Source: Agromyces kandeliae
Lineage (GTDB): Bacteria > Actinomycetota > Actinomycetes > Actinomycetales > Microbacteriaceae
Length of the DNA: 64,000 nt
Reading direction: 5' to 3'
Assembly: GCF_009674665.1 (NCBI RefSeq)
Contig: NZ_WKJD01000019.1
Location: 124,001 to 188,000, forward strand
Under the pieces are notes generated by a model. The model was not told where the DNA came from. It saw only the letters and a program-made list of their open reading frames with translations, and made no database searches. A program made the position numbers and the translations under genes. Shown piece by piece: positions 23,854 to 33,250 of this stretch. Position 1 is the first letter of the stretch. Each line of letters begins with the position of its first letter.

Positions 23854-24843
23854 CTATTCGGAGGCCGAGCGGCTCGAGCTTGTGGCAGCCGGCTCGCCGT
23901 GTGCGTTCTCGCCCTCGACGCCATCGTCGAGAGAGTCGGTGTCGGACTCGGTGTCGTCAGAGTCTACCTCAGCATCGGCCGGCACCCATTCACGCCCGGG
24001 CCGGTACACGCTCGGCTCGATTCCGGTGTGCCGGCGGCTCTGGACGGCGATGATGACGAGGCCGATGACGATCGCCGCGAACGACGCCCAGACGTTCGAG
24101 CGGATCCCGAGGAACATCTCGCTCGGGTCGACGCGGATCGTCTCGAAGACGGCCCGGCCCGCGCCGTACCAGATGAGGTAGGCGCCGAACATCTTGCCCC
24201 AGCGGAGGCGGAACGTGCGCTCGAGCCCCAGGAGGACGACGACGCCGAGGAGGTTCCACACGATCTCGTACAGGAACGTCGGGTGGAAGAGCGTGCCCTC
24301 GGGCAGTCCGGCGGGGAAGGCCGGGTTGTCGCTGCCGATCTCGAGACCCCAGGGCAGGTCGGTCGGCCACCCGAACAGCTCGTGGTTGAACCAGTTGCCG
24401 AGTCGGCCGACGGCCTGCGCGACGAGCAGGCCCGGGGCGAGCGCGTCGGCGAAGGACCAGAACCGGAGCCCGGTGAGGCGGCACGCGATGATGACGCCGA
24501 TCGCTCCGCCGATGAGCGAACCGTAGATGGCGTTGCCGCCCTCCCAGATCGCGAAGACCTTCCACCACTCCTGACCGGCGAAGTAGTCGTCGGGGTGCGT
24601 GAAGACGTGGTACAACCGCGCGCCGACGATGCCGAGCGGGACGGCCCAGAGGACCACGTCGAGCACGATCCCGGGCTCGGCACCGCGCTTGGTGAGGCGA
24701 CGCGAGGTGATGATCGTGGCGAGGATGATGCCCGCGAGGATGCACAGCGCGTACATCTGGATGTTGAGCGTCAGCCCGAAGACGGGGATCTCCAGCGTGC
24801 GCCACGCCGGGTCGGGGCTCGGGATGCTGAGCGGTGCGATCAC
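23854..24843 (-). CDS. lgt: Prolipoprotein diacylglyceryl transferase
   Basis: Lgt adds diacylglycerol from phosphatidylglycerol to the lipobox Cys of prolipoproteins at the inner face of the membrane. The 329-residue protein has about seven membrane helices and the family signature around the conserved Arg and Gly: [22 protein letters not shown] and [15 protein letters not shown] hydrophilic acidic/Ser tail of about 60 residues follows the last helix, longer than in E. coli Lgt. The start is GTG at 24841-24843. A TAGTCT box directly after the trpA stop gives it a separate promoter. trpA-lgt adjacency is a conserved actinobacterial linkage. Confidence 0.97.
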   Translation of the reverse strand: MIAPLSIPSPDPAWRTLEIPVFGLTLNIQMYALCILAGIILATIITSRRLTKRGAEPGIVLDVVLWAVPLGIVGARLYHVFTHPDDYFAGQEWWKVFAIWEGGNAIYGSLIGGAIGVIIACRLTGLRFWSFADALAPGLLVAQAVGRLGNWFNHELFGWPTDLPWGLEIGSDNPAFPAGLPEGTLFHPTFLYEIVWNLLGVVVLLGLERTFRLRWGKMFGAYLIWYGAGRAVFETIRVDPSEMFLGIRSNVWASFAAIVIGLVIIAVQSRRHTGIEPSVYRPGREWVPADAEVDSDDTESDTDSLDDGVEGENAHGEPAATSSSRSASE

Positions 24844-24900
24844 GCCGGGCTCTGCCTTTCGTCGATGCTGCGGGGCGCGCCGTGAGGGGCGGCCTCGTCG

Positions 24901-24906
24901 AGACTA
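24901..24906 (-). promoter_or_regulatory. Candidate -10 box for lgt
   Basis: Minus-strand TAGTCT begins 2 nt past the trpA stop, about 57 nt upstream of the lgt GTG. An AAAGG sequence within that leader could act as a Shine-Dalgarno. Confidence 0.5.
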
Positions 24907-24908
24907 CT

Positions 24909-25694
24909 TCACTGACGAGCGGTGCCGCGCGCGAGCTCCGCCGCGAGCGCACCGGCCGCGTCGACCCCGCCGTCGGCGAGGGCCTTCACGAGCGCCGAGC
25001 CCACGATCGCGCCCTCGGCGTACTCGAGCACCTCGGCGACCTGCGCCGCGGTGGAGATGCCCACGCCGACGCAGCTGGCCGTCGCGCCGGCCCCGCGGAG
25101 CCGCCCGACGAGCGTGCGCGCGGCCCGGTCGACGTCGGTGCGCGCTCCCGTGATCCCCATCGTGGACACCGCGTACACGAACCCGCGGCTGGCGTCGATC
25201 GTCTGCCGGAGTCGCGCGTCCGTCGAGGTGGGCGCCGCGAGGAACACGCGGTCGAGTCCGGTGCGCTCGGACGCCGCGATCCAGTCCGCTGCCTCGTCGG
25301 GGATGAGGTCGGGCGTGATGAGCCCGGCTCCCCCGGCTGCGGCGAGATCGTCGGCGAACCGGTCGACGCCGTACTGCACGACGGGGTTCCAGTAGGTCAT
25401 GAGGAGCACCGGGGCGTCCACCCGCTCGGTGACGCGGCGGACGGCCTCGAAGCCGTGAGCGAGGCGGAATCCGTTCGCGAGCGCCTCCTGCGTGGCCGCC
25501 TGGATGACCGTGCCGTCCATGACGGGGTCGGAGTACGGAAGTCCGAGCTCGAGGACGTCGACGCCGTTCTCGACGAGCGCGACCGCCGCGTCGACGCTCG
25601 CGTCGAGCGTGGGGAAGCCGACCGGCAGGTAGCCGATCAGGGCGCCGGCCGACTCCTCGTTGCGCCGGGCGATGACCTCGCCGACGTTCCTCAC
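24909..25694 (-). CDS. trpA: Tryptophan synthase alpha chain
   Basis: TrpA cleaves indole-3-glycerol phosphate and channels indole to TrpB. The 261-residue barrel protein has the active-site segment [14 protein letters not shown] (catalytic Asp), GYLPVGFP with its preceding Glu region, and the phosphate-binding [10 protein letters not shown] and GAIVGSAL loops. The GTG at 25692-25694 overlaps the trpB stop by 3 nt (GTGA), so translation is coupled and the 1:1 subunit ratio favoured. The open frame extends much further upstream, but that is a shadow of trpB. Confidence 0.97.
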   Translation of the reverse strand: MRNVGEVIARRNEESAGALIGYLPVGFPTLDASVDAAVALVENGVDVLELGLPYSDPVMDGTVIQAATQEALANGFRLAHGFEAVRRVTERVDAPVLLMTYWNPVVQYGVDRFADDLAAAGGAGLITPDLIPDEAADWIAASERTGLDRVFLAAPTSTDARLRQTIDASRGFVYAVSTMGITGARTDVDRAARTLVGRLRGAGATASCVGVGISTAAQVAEVLEYAEGAIVGSALVKALADGGVDAAGALAAELARGTARQ

Positions 25695-26896
25695 TGCTCG
25701 CCTCCGTCGTACAGCCCGAAGTACCGGGCGGCGGTGTCCATGTCCTTGTCGCCGCGACCCGAGAGGTTCACGAGGATCGTGGCGTCCGGACCGAGCTCGG
25801 TGCCGAGCTCGAGCGCGCCCGCGAGCGCGTGCGCCGACTCGATGGCGGGAATGATGCCCTCGGACCGCGTGAGCAGGCGCAGCGCCTGCATGGCGGCGTC
25901 GTCGGTCACGGCCCGGTAGGTCGCGCGGCCGAGCGCCGCGAGCCACGAGTGCTCGGGACCGACGCCCGGGTAGTCGAGGCCGGCCGAGATCGAGTGCGAC
26001 TCGATGGTCTGGCCGTCCTCGTCCTGGAGCAGGTAGCTGCGCGCGCCGTGGAGCACGCCGGGGCGGCCCTTCGAGATGGTCGCCGCGTGCCGCGGCGTCT
26101 CGACGCCCTCGCCGCCCGCCTCGAAGCCGTAGAGCGCGACGTCGGCGTCGTCGAGGAACGCGTGGAAGATCCCGATCGCGTTCGACCCGCCGCCGACGCA
26201 CGCGGCGACCGCGGTCGGCAGCGCACCGGTCAGGTCGAGCACCTGCTGGCGCGCCTCCTCGCCGATGATCTTCTGGAAGTCGCGCACCATCTCGGGGAAC
26301 GGGTGCGGGCCGGCGACCGTGCCGAAGATGTAGTTCGTCGTCTCGACGTTCGTGACCCAGTCGCGCATCGCATCGTTGATCGCGTCCTTGAGCGTGCGCG
26401 AGCCCGTCTTCACGGCGACGACCTCGGCACCGAGCAACCGCATGCGCGCGACGTTCAGCGCCTGGCGTTCGGTGTCGACCTGGCCCATGTAGATGGTGCA
26501 GTCGAGCCCGAAGAGCGCTGCGGCCGTCGCGGTCGCGACGCCGTGCTGTCCGGCCCCGGTCTCGGCGATGACGCGCTGCTTGCCGATCCGCTTGGTGAGG
26601 AGCGCCTGGCCGAGGACGTTGTTGATCTTGTGCGAGCCGGTGTGGTTCAGGTCCTCGCGCTTGAGGATGACCCGCGCGCCACCTGCGTGCTCGGCGAAGC
26701 GCGGCACCTCGGTGATGATCGACGGTCGCCCCGTGTAGTTGCGGCCGAGGTCGGCGAGCTCGTCGCCGAACGCCGGGTCGAGCTTCGCGAGCGAGTACGC
26801 CTCGGAGAGCTCGTCGAGTGCCGCGACGAGGGATTCGGGCACGAAGCGCCCGCCGAACTCGCCGAAGTAGGGACCGGTCTGGGCACGCAGGGCCAT
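25691..26896 (-). CDS. trpB: Tryptophan synthase beta chain
   Basis: TrpB condenses indole and serine to tryptophan using PLP. The 401-residue protein shows [16 protein letters not shown] at the start, the PLP lysine in [30 protein letters not shown], the phosphate-binding [12 protein letters not shown] and the C-terminal LSGRGDKD. The ATG at 26894-26896 is 1 nt from the trpC stop. Confidence 0.98.
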   Translation of the reverse strand: MALRAQTGPYFGEFGGRFVPESLVAALDELSEAYSLAKLDPAFGDELADLGRNYTGRPSIITEVPRFAEHAGGARVILKREDLNHTGSHKINNVLGQALLTKRIGKQRVIAETGAGQHGVATATAAALFGLDCTIYMGQVDTERQALNVARMRLLGAEVVAVKTGSRTLKDAINDAMRDWVTNVETTNYIFGTVAGPHPFPEMVRDFQKIIGEEARQQVLDLTGALPTAVAACVGGGSNAIGIFHAFLDDADVALYGFEAGGEGVETPRHAATISKGRPGVLHGARSYLLQDEDGQTIESHSISAGLDYPGVGPEHSWLAALGRATYRAVTDDAAMQALRLLTRSEGIIPAIESAHALAGALELGTELGPDATILVNLSGRGDKDMDTAARYFGLYDGGEQ

Positions 26897-26897
26897 G

Positions 26898-27668
26898 TCA
26901 CACCGCCAGGAATGCAGAGAGGTTCGAGATGGGGTCGCCCGTCACCAGCGCCTCGCCCACGAGGACCGCATCGGCGCCCGCCGCGCGGTAGTGCGCGACA
27001 TCCGCCGCCGAGAGCACGGCCGACTCGGCGACCTTGATCGCCCCGTCGGGGAAGCGATCGACGATGCGGCCGAACAGGTCGCGATCGAGTTCGAACGTGG
27101 TGAGGTCGCGGGCGTTCACGCCGATCAGCTTCGCGCCGACCTGCACGGCGCGGTCGAGCTCCTCGGCCGAGTGCGTCTCGACGAGCGGCGTCATGCCGAG
27201 CTCGGTGATCAGCCCGTACAGCTCGGCGAGGGTCGCGTCATCGAGCGCGGCGACGATCAGGAGGACCATGTCGGCGCCCGCGGCACGCGCCTCGAACACC
27301 TGGTAGGCCGTCGCGATGAAGTCCTTGCGGAGGATCGGGAGGGAGACCGCGGTGCGCACCGACTCGAGATCGGCGAGCGAACCGCCGAACTTCCGTCCCT
27401 CGGTGAGCACGCTGATGGCGCTCGCGCCGCCGAGCTCGTAGGTCCGGGCGAGGGCGGCGGGGTCGTCGATCGCGGCGAGCGAGCCCCGTGACGGGCTCGA
27501 CCGCTTGATCTCGGCGATGACCTTGACCCGATCGGCCGGGGCGAGGGCGGCGAGCGCGTCCAGCGCGTCGGGGCGCGCGAGGGCTGCGGCCTCGACCTCG
27601 GCCATGGGGCGGTCGGCACGACGCGCTTCGGCGTCGGCGACGGCGTTCGCGGTGAGCTCGGCGAGCAC
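26898..27668 (-). CDS. trpC: Indole-3-glycerol phosphate synthase
   Basis: TrpC closes the indole ring from CdRP with loss of CO2 and water. The 256-residue barrel has [13 protein letters not shown] (catalytic Lys and Ser), [20 protein letters not shown] (second catalytic Lys), [10 protein letters not shown] and the phosphate loop [11 protein letters not shown]. It is a stand-alone enzyme, not fused to TrpF. The GTG at 27666-27668 follows the HGxxPAAW gene by 3 nt. Neither trpD nor trpF is in the window. Confidence 0.97.
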   Translation of the reverse strand: MLAELTANAVADAEARRADRPMAEVEAAALARPDALDALAALAPADRVKVIAEIKRSSPSRGSLAAIDDPAALARTYELGGASAISVLTEGRKFGGSLADLESVRTAVSLPILRKDFIATAYQVFEARAAGADMVLLIVAALDDATLAELYGLITELGMTPLVETHSAEELDRAVQVGAKLIGVNARDLTTFELDRDLFGRIVDRFPDGAIKVAESAVLSAADVAHYRAAGADAVLVGEALVTGDPISNLSAFLAV

Positions 27669-27671
27669 GCG

Positions 27672-27902
27672 TCAGTGCGCCTTGGGCGCGACCTTGTCGC
27701 CGTCGACGCCGTAGCCCGCGCGCGCGAGCGCCCACCCGACCACGAGGCCGATGACGAGGAGCACCGCGGACGCCCACACGAGCCACTGCACGTCGAGGAA
27801 GAAGGCGACGGTGCCGATCGTGAAGGCGACGAGCATGATCACCACGGCCGTCCAGGCCGCGGGCGAGTGTCCGTGGCCGGGGTCAACGTGCTCAGTGCTC
27901 AT
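27672..27902 (-). CDS. HGxxPAAW family small membrane protein
   Basis: A 76-residue protein with the motif HGHSPAAW at residues 10-17, directly before the first of two hydrophobic helices (about 18-35 and 40-60). A short charged tail follows. The motif defines a small actinobacterial family with no known function, usually found in the trp operon before trpC. The ATG at 27900-27902 has AAGGAG 6 nt upstream. A TAGACT box over the upstream stop codon may give this gene and trpCBA an internal promoter. The position suggests a link to tryptophan or indole metabolism, which is inference only. Confidence 0.9.
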   Translation of the reverse strand: MSTEHVDPGHGHSPAAWTAVVIMLVAFTIGTVAFFLDVQWLVWASAVLLVIGLVVGWALARAGYGVDGDKVAPKAH

Positions 27903-27931
27903 GGTGCTCCTTCTGTGCGGGGTCGGGGAAG

Positions 27932-27937
27932 AGTCTA
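27932..27937 (-). promoter_or_regulatory. Candidate internal promoter (-10) before the HGxxPAAW gene and trpCBA
   Basis: Minus-strand TAGACT overlaps the stop codon of the upstream membrane-protein gene and would start RNA about 22 nt before the HGxxPAAW ATG, leaving a short leader that holds AAGGAG. Confidence 0.5.
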
Positions 27938-28651
27938 GCGGGTGGTCCCGGCGCGCTCGTCCCCATCGGCCGGCCCGTCCGGCGCGTGGTCGGGCTCGTC
28001 GTCGGCCGTCGCAGGCTCGGTCGCCTCGGCAGGCTCGGTCGCCTCGGTCGGGTCGTCGCCGCGGCTCAGGTCGTCCCAGGCGTCGACGGCGCGATCGGAT
28101 GACGGAGCAGCGGCGGCGGCGGCCGCGACCCGCACGCCGCCTCCGTAGCGGCGCGACGTGGGCCAGGCACGTGCGGTCACGAGGACCGCCAGTCCGGCGA
28201 GCACCACGACGACCCCACCGGCCACCGCGACCGCGGGCCAGGCGGACGCGACCACGCCGGCGACGAGCTCGGCGGTCGACCCGGTGCCGGCGACGCCGGT
28301 CGCGTCGGCGACCGCCGAGGACACTGCCGCCACGGGGTCGGCGATCGCGAGCGATGCGGCGAGCACGATGCATCCGCCGAGCACGGCCGCGAGGAGGCCG
28401 AGTACGACCCGGATCACGGGACCCGCGATCGTGAGCGCGCCTGCGAGTGCGAGCCCGGCCAGCGCGAGCGCGGAGAGCGCGGGCGAGGCGGACTGGCCCG
28501 CCACGTCGAGGGTCGTCGTCGAGCCCGAGGTCGCACCGTCGACGAGCGTCGCCGAGTACCAGGTCCGGCTCCAGGCCAGCAGCGCGAGCCCGGACCCGAC
28601 GAGGATTCCGAGGATCGCGAGGAGCTTCACCCGTCGGGCGCGCACGCTCAC
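27935..28651 (-). CDS. Trp biosynthesis-associated membrane protein (TIGR02234-like)
   Basis: A 238-residue protein with four predicted membrane helices: about residues 10-27, and three Ala/Leu/Val/Gly-rich segments through about residue 165. A long acidic C-terminal tail contains a short PAEATEPA-type repeat. The arrangement and place between trpE and trpC match the actinobacterial trp-region membrane family (TIGR02234). WSRTWYSATL after helix 1 fits that family. Its molecular role is unknown. The GTG at 28649-28651 overlaps the trpE stop (GTGA), so it is translationally coupled to trpE. Codons upstream of this start are a shadow of trpE. Confidence 0.88.
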   Translation of the reverse strand: MSVRARRVKLLAILGILVGSGLALLAWSRTWYSATLVDGATSGSTTTLDVAGQSASPALSALALAGLALAGALTIAGPVIRVVLGLLAAVLGGCIVLAASLAIADPVAAVSSAVADATGVAGTGSTAELVAGVVASAWPAVAVAGGVVVVLAGLAVLVTARAWPTSRRYGGGVRVAAAAAAAPSSDRAVDAWDDLSRGDDPTEATEPAEATEPATADDEPDHAPDGPADGDERAGTTR

Positions 28652-30189
28652 GCCCTCTCGACGGGCCGCATGGCGTTCGCGACCGCGACCGCGCGAAGCG
28701 GCGCGGCGGCCTTGTTCACCGACTCCTGGTACTCCGACTCCGGGTTCGAATCGGCCACGAGGCCGCCGCCGGCCTGCACGCGCGCGACGCCGCCGATGAT
28801 CGTCGCCGTGCGGATCGCGATCGCGAGGTCGGCGTCGCCGCCGAAGCCGAAGTAGCCCACCACTCCCCCGTACACCCCGCGCTGCGCGGGCTCGAGCTCG
28901 TCGATGATCTCGAGCGCTCGCGGCTTCGGGGCGCCGGAGAGCGTGCCGGCGGGGAACGTCGCGCGGAACACGTCGACCGCGTTGGCCTCGGGCGACAGGT
29001 CGCCCTCGACGGACGAGACGAGGTGCATGATGTGGCTGAACCGCTCCACGCGCATGAACTCGGTGACCTCGACCGTTCCGGCCGTGCACACCTTCGCCAG
29101 GTCGTTGCGCGCCAGGTCGACGAGCATGAGGTGCTCGGCCTGCTCCTTCGGGTCGGCGATCAGCTCGGCCTCGAGGTCGGCGTCGTCCTCGGGCGTCGCA
29201 CCGCGCGGCTTCGAGCCGGCGATGGGGTGCGTGTAGACGCGCCCGTCCTCGACCTTGACGAGCGCCTCGGGCGACGAACCGACGATCCAGTACGGGTCAC
29301 CTCCGACGTCCTCGAGGTGGAGCAGGTACATATAGGGGCTCGGATTGAGGCTGCGGAGCACGCGGTAGACGTCGATCGGGTGGGCCGTCGCCTCCTGCTC
29401 GAACCGCTGCGAGACGACGACCTGGAAGATGTCGCCCTCGCGGATGTACTCCTTCGAGCGCTCGACCGCGGCGAGGAAGTCGGCCTTCTCGGTCCGGTAC
29501 CGCGGCTCGGGCGCCTGCGAGAGGTCGATCTCGGCGAGGTGGGCCTCCGCCGGCTCGGCGAGGGCCGCCTGCATGCGGTCGAGGCGTGCCTGCGCGTCGC
29601 TCCAGAGCCGGTCGGCGGGCTCGTCGCGGTCGTTGAGCACGGATGCCACGAGCTGCACGGTCCCCGTCCGGTGGTCCATGACGACCAGCTCGGACACGAA
29701 CGCGAAGGCCTGCCCCGGCACCTCGTAGTCGGCCGGCGGGCGGTTCGGGAGGTGCTCGATCTGGCGGATCGCCTCCCAGCCGATGAAGCCGACGAGCCCG
29801 CCCGTCAGCGGCGGCGCACCCGGGACGTCCTCCGTCTGCCAGCGCGCGTAGAGGGACTCGAGCGCGGCGAGCGGGGCGAGCTCGTCGGACGCCTCGCCGA
29901 GGGCGCGTTCGCGCGACATCCCGTAGTCCAGCCATTCGACGCGGCCGTCGCGGTCGGTGAGGACGCCGTGGGACGCCGCCCCCACGAACGAGTACCGCGA
30001 CCAGATGCCGCCCTGTTCGGCGGACTCGAGCAGGAAGGTGCCGGGGCGGCCCCCGGCGAGCTTCCGGTAGATCCCGACCGGCGTCTCGCCGTCGGCGAAG
30101 AGCTCCCGCACGACCGGCACCACGCGCCGGCCCGGCAGCAGGGTCGTGAAGTCGTCGAACCGGGTCGTGGCGGTGCGGGCTGCCGTCAT
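28648..30189 (-). CDS. trpE: Anthranilate synthase component I
   Basis: TrpE makes anthranilate from chorismate with ammonia supplied by TrpG, which is not in this window. The 513-residue protein has the feedback-inhibition motif LLES at residues 53-56. The C-terminal chorismate-binding domain has [46 protein letters not shown] and [12 protein letters not shown] suggests that tryptophan inhibits the enzyme. The ATG at 30187-30189 overlaps the hisI stop (ATGA), so his and trp genes are one transcriptional unit here. Confidence 0.98.
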   Translation of the reverse strand: MTAARTATTRFDDFTTLLPGRRVVPVVRELFADGETPVGIYRKLAGGRPGTFLLESAEQGGIWSRYSFVGAASHGVLTDRDGRVEWLDYGMSRERALGEASDELAPLAALESLYARWQTEDVPGAPPLTGGLVGFIGWEAIRQIEHLPNRPPADYEVPGQAFAFVSELVVMDHRTGTVQLVASVLNDRDEPADRLWSDAQARLDRMQAALAEPAEAHLAEIDLSQAPEPRYRTEKADFLAAVERSKEYIREGDIFQVVVSQRFEQEATAHPIDVYRVLRSLNPSPYMYLLHLEDVGGDPYWIVGSSPEALVKVEDGRVYTHPIAGSKPRGATPEDDADLEAELIADPKEQAEHLMLVDLARNDLAKVCTAGTVEVTEFMRVERFSHIMHLVSSVEGDLSPEANAVDVFRATFPAGTLSGAPKPRALEIIDELEPAQRGVYGGVVGYFGFGGDADLAIAIRTATIIGGVARVQAGGGLVADSNPESEYQESVNKAAAPLRAVAVANAMRPVERA

Positions 30190-30614
30190 CGTGCTCCTCC
30201 GGGCGGCTGGTCGGGGTCGGGGGTGCCCGCGACGACCTGCAGCCGGTCGCCGTCGAAGCACGTGCGGGTACCGGTGTGGCAGGCGACTCCGACCTGCTCG
30301 ACCTGCACGAGCAGGGTGTCGGCGTCGCAGTCGAGGGCGGCGGATCGGACGTACTGCGCGTGCCCGGACGTGTCGCCCTTCCGCCAGTACTCCTGACGCG
30401 ACCGCGACCAGAAGGTGACGCGGCCCTCGGTGAGGGTGCGGCGCATCGCCTCGCGGTCCATCCACCCGAGCATCAGCACCTCACCCGTGTCCCACTGCTG
30501 GATGACCGCGGGCAGGAGTCCGTCGGCGTTGAACGCCGCACGGTCGACCGCGGTCGCGTCAGGCGCCCAGCCCTCCGCGTCGCGCTCGAGCTCCTCGTCG
30601 TCGCGGTACGTCAT
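30186..30614 (-). CDS. hisI: Phosphoribosyl-AMP cyclohydrolase
   Basis: HisI opens the purine ring of phosphoribosyl-AMP in histidine synthesis. The 142-residue protein has the family core: [29 protein letters not shown], the metal-binding LDCDADTLL, and the Cys-bearing [12 protein letters not shown]. The ATG at 30612-30614 overlaps the hisF stop (ATGA). It is monofunctional: HisE is encoded separately at 32269-32532. Confidence 0.97.
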   Translation of the reverse strand: MTYRDDEELERDAEGWAPDATAVDRAAFNADGLLPAVIQQWDTGEVLMLGWMDREAMRRTLTEGRVTFWSRSRQEYWRKGDTSGHAQYVRSAALDCDADTLLVQVEQVGVACHTGTRTCFDGDRLQVVAGTPDPDQPPGGAR

Positions 30615-31372
30615 CGCACGACCCTTCCCGCTGCGGCGAGGGCCTGCTTGACCTCGCCGATGGTGAGCTCTCCGTTGTGGAACACGGATGCCGCGAGCAC
30701 AGCGTCGGCGCCGGCCGCGATCGCCGGCGCGAAGTGGTCGAGTGCGCCGGCCCCGCCGGAGGCGATCACGGGCACGCTCGAGAGCTCGTGCATGAGCCGC
30801 ACGAGTTCCAGGTCGAAGCCCTGCTTCGTGCCGTCGGCGTCGATGGAGTTCACGAGCAGCTCGCCGGCACCGAGCTCGATCGCCCGGCGAGCCCAGTCGA
30901 GCGCGTCGAGGTCGGTCTCGGTGCGGCCGCCGTGGGTCGTCACGACGAACCCCGACCCGGTGCGGTCGGACCGCTTGACGTCGAGCGAGAGCACGCAGAC
31001 CTGGGCGCCGAACCGGTCGGCGATCTCGGCGATGAGCTCGGGACGGGCGATCGCCGCGCTGTTCACGCCGATCTTGTCCGCGCCGTGGCCGAGGAGACGC
31101 GCGACGTCGACGACGGAGCGCACGCCACCGCCGACCGTGAGCGGGATGAACACCTGCTCCGCCACGCGACGCACCATGTCGAAGGTCGTCGACCGGTCGT
31201 CGACCGTCGCCGTGACGTCGAGGAAGGTGAGCTCGTCGGCCCCCTGTTCGGCGTAGCGGGCGGCGAGTTCGACGGGGTCGCCGGCGTCGCGGAGGTTCAG
31301 GAAGTTGACGCCCTTGACGACGCGGCCGCCGGCCACGTCGAGGCACGGGATCACACGGACGGCGAGGGACAT
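30611..31372 (-). CDS. hisF: Imidazole glycerol phosphate synthase subunit HisF
   Basis: HisF is the cyclase half of IGP synthase and uses ammonia from HisH to form IGP and AICAR. The 253-residue barrel shows the catalytic Asp in [15 protein letters not shown], the second catalytic Asp in [13 protein letters not shown], and phosphate loops TVGGGVRS and SGGAGA. HisH and HisA are not in the window. hisG precedes it by 10 nt. Confidence 0.98.
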   Translation of the reverse strand: MSLAVRVIPCLDVAGGRVVKGVNFLNLRDAGDPVELAARYAEQGADELTFLDVTATVDDRSTTFDMVRRVAEQVFIPLTVGGGVRSVVDVARLLGHGADKIGVNSAAIARPELIAEIADRFGAQVCVLSLDVKRSDRTGSGFVVTTHGGRTETDLDALDWARRAIELGAGELLVNSIDADGTKQGFDLELVRLMHELSSVPVIASGGAGALDHFAPAIAAGADAVLAASVFHNGELTIGEVKQALAAAGRVVR

Positions 31373-31382
31373 GCGCTGCTCC

Positions 31383-32222
31383 CTACAACCGGGCGGCGTG
31401 GATCGCGCTCACGAGGATCGCGCGCGCACCCAGCTCGTACAGGGCGTCCATGACGTGGTTCGTCTCGACCCGCGGGATCATCACGCGGACGGCGACCCAC
31501 TCGGGATCGTGCAACGGGGAGACCGTCGGCGACTCGAACCCGGGCGCCGCGGCGGTCGCCGCCTCGAGCTTCGCGACGGGCACGTCGTAGTCGACGAGGA
31601 CGTACTGCCGGGCGACGAGGACGCCCTGCAGTCGCCGCACGAGGGTCTGCGTGCCCGGCCGCTCCACGCCGGATCCGATGAGCACGGCCTCGGAGTCGAG
31701 GATCACCGGGCCGAAGATGTCGAGGCCCGCCTTCCGCAGCGTCGAGCCCGTCGAGACGACGTCGGCGACGGCGTCGGCCACTCCGAGCCGAACGGCCGAC
31801 TCGACCGCGCCGTCGAGCTTGACGAGCTTGGCCGTCACGCCGTGGCGGGCGAGGAAGTCGCCGACGAGACCGGGATAGCTGGTCGCGACGCGAACGTCCT
31901 CGAGGTCGGCCAGCTCGGCGTACGCGCCGGGCGGGCCCGCGAACCGGAAGGTCGAGTCGCCGAAGCCGAGCGGAGCGATCTCGACGGCCTCGGAGCCGGA
32001 GTCGAGCAGCAGGTCGCGGCCGGTGATGCCGACGTCGAGTGCACCGGACCCCACGTAGGTCGCGATGTCGCGGGGGCGGAGGTAGAAGAACTCGACCCCG
32101 TTGCGGGGGTCGGCGACCACGAGTTCGCGCGAGTCCCTGCGGCCGGTGTACCCGGCCTCGTGGAGCATCTGCGCGGCGGTCTCGGAGAGCGAGCCCTTGT
32201 TGGGCACGGCGATTCGGAGCAT
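31383..32222 (-). CDS. hisG: ATP phosphoribosyltransferase
   Basis: HisG joins ATP and PRPP in the first, feedback-controlled step of histidine synthesis. The 279-residue product starts [12 protein letters not shown], and has [25 protein letters not shown] and the PRPP-binding region [17 protein letters not shown]-terminal regulatory domain marks the long, HisZ-independent form. The start at ATG 32220-32222 follows the family. An upstream in-frame ATG at 32259-32261, 7 nt from the hisE stop, would add 13 residues. Neither has a clear Shine-Dalgarno. Confidence 0.95.
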   Translation of the reverse strand: MLRIAVPNKGSLSETAAQMLHEAGYTGRRDSRELVVADPRNGVEFFYLRPRDIATYVGSGALDVGITGRDLLLDSGSEAVEIAPLGFGDSTFRFAGPPGAYAELADLEDVRVATSYPGLVGDFLARHGVTAKLVKLDGAVESAVRLGVADAVADVVSTGSTLRKAGLDIFGPVILDSEAVLIGSGVERPGTQTLVRRLQGVLVARQYVLVDYDVPVAKLEAATAAAPGFESPTVSPLHDPEWVAVRVMIPRVETNHVMDALYELGARAILVSAIHAARL

Positions 32223-32268
32223 TCCCTGGCTTTCGTGTCGACGGAACTGATCTGCGGGCATGGCGTGA

Positions 32269-32532
32269 TCAGAGATGTCGGTACACGTCGGCCGGCGCGA
32301 GCCCCTTCGCGAGCATCAGCACCTGCAGGTGGTACAGGAGCTGCGAGATCTCCTCAGCGGTCTCGTCGTCGCCCTGGTACTCGGCGGCCATCCAGACCTC
32401 GGCCGCCTCCTCGACGATCTTCTTGCCGATGGCGTGCACGCCGGCGTCGAGCTGTCGAACCGTGCCGCTGCCCTCGGGGCGGGTGCGGGCCTTGTCCTGG
32501 AGCTCGACGAAGAGGTCGTCGAAGGTCTTCAC
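32269..32532 (-). CDS. hisE: Phosphoribosyl-ATP pyrophosphohydrolase
   Basis: HisE removes pyrophosphate from phosphoribosyl-ATP, the second step of histidine synthesis. The 87-residue all-alpha, MazG-like protein has [14 protein letters not shown], with the acidic metal-binding residues, then [18 protein letters not shown]. The GTG at 32530-32532 overlaps the rpe stop (GTGA). It also has a TAGTCT box 6 nt upstream, so it could start a leaderless transcript for the whole his-trp cluster from inside the end of rpe. Confidence 0.97.
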   Translation of the reverse strand: MKTFDDLFVELQDKARTRPEGSGTVRQLDAGVHAIGKKIVEEAAEVWMAAEYQGDDETAEEISQLLYHLQVLMLAKGLAPADVYRHL

Positions 32533-33221
32533 CCGTCAAGACTAGCGGGGTCGCGCCGTGGCTCGTGGCGGTGTGACGCGACGGCGGCCCGGAGCTCGGC
32601 GATCCGCTCCCCCGGGACGCCTCGGAAGACGGCGGACCCCGCGACGAACGTGTCGGCGCCGGCCTCCGCGGCGAGCCCGATCGTGTCGACGGTGATGCCG
32701 CCGTCGACCTGGAGCCAGACGTCGAGCCCGGCCGCGGCCACCGCATCCGAGACGCGGCGGAGCTTCGGCATCGTCTCGGCGATGAACGACTGCCCGCCGA
32801 ACCCCGGCTCGACGGTCATGATGAGGACCTGGTCGAACTCGGGCAGGAGGTCGAGGTAGGGCGCGGCATCCGTGCCGGGCTTGAGCGCGATGCCCGCGCG
32901 CGCGCCGATCCGGCGCAAGTGTCGCGCGAGCGCGACGGGCTCGTTCACGGCCTCGGCGTGGAAGGTCACCGACGCCGCGCCCGCCTCGGCGTAGCCGGGC
33001 GCCCAGCGGTCGGGGTCGTCGATCATGAGGTGCACGTCGAGCGGGATCGGACTCACCTGCTGCAGCCGCTCGACCATGGGCAGGCCGAAGGTGAGGTTCG
33101 GCACGAAGTGGTTGTCCATGATGTCCACGTGCACGAGGTCGGCGGTCGTGATCCGCCCGAGTTCCCGCTCGAGGTTCGCGAAATCGGCCGCGAGGATGCT
33201 CGGGTTGATGCGCGTCGCCAT
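32529..33221 (-). CDS. rpe: Ribulose-phosphate 3-epimerase
   Basis: Rpe interconverts ribulose-5-phosphate and xylulose-5-phosphate in the pentose phosphate pathway. The 230-residue barrel shows [47 protein letters not shown] and the phosphate site QVDGGI with AGSAVF. The ATG at 33219-33221 has a TAGGGT box 6 nt upstream, giving another leaderless candidate 17 nt after rsmB. Confidence 0.98.
   Translation of the reverse strand: MATRINPSILAADFANLERELGRITTADLVHVDIMDNHFVPNLTFGLPMVERLQQVSPIPLDVHLMIDDPDRWAPGYAEAGAASVTFHAEAVNEPVALARHLRRIGARAGIALKPGTDAAPYLDLLPEFDQVLIMTVEPGFGGQSFIAETMPKLRRVSDAVAAAGLDVWLQVDGGITVDTIGLAAEAGADTFVAGSAVFRGVPGERIAELRAAVASHRHEPRRDPASLDG
32539..32544 (-). promoter_or_regulatory. 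Candidate leaderless promoter (-10) for hisE and the his-trp cluster
   Basis: Minus-strand TAGTCT, then TGACGG (6 nt), then the hisE GTG. It lies within the last codons of rpe. Confidence 0.55.
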
Positions 33222-33227
33222 GCCGCA

Positions 33228-33233
33228 ACCCTA
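33228..33233 (-). promoter_or_regulatory. Candidate -10 box of a leaderless rpe promoter
   Basis: Minus-strand TAGGGT, then TGCGGC (6 nt), then the rpe ATG, in the short gap after rsmB. Confidence 0.55.
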
Positions 33234-33250
33234 CCGGCGAGCAGGCCGAC

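Noticed and set aside
30187..30620. Possible trp attenuator upstream of trpE
   Set aside because: The region encodes hisI, with no Trp-rich leader peptide or terminator hairpin.
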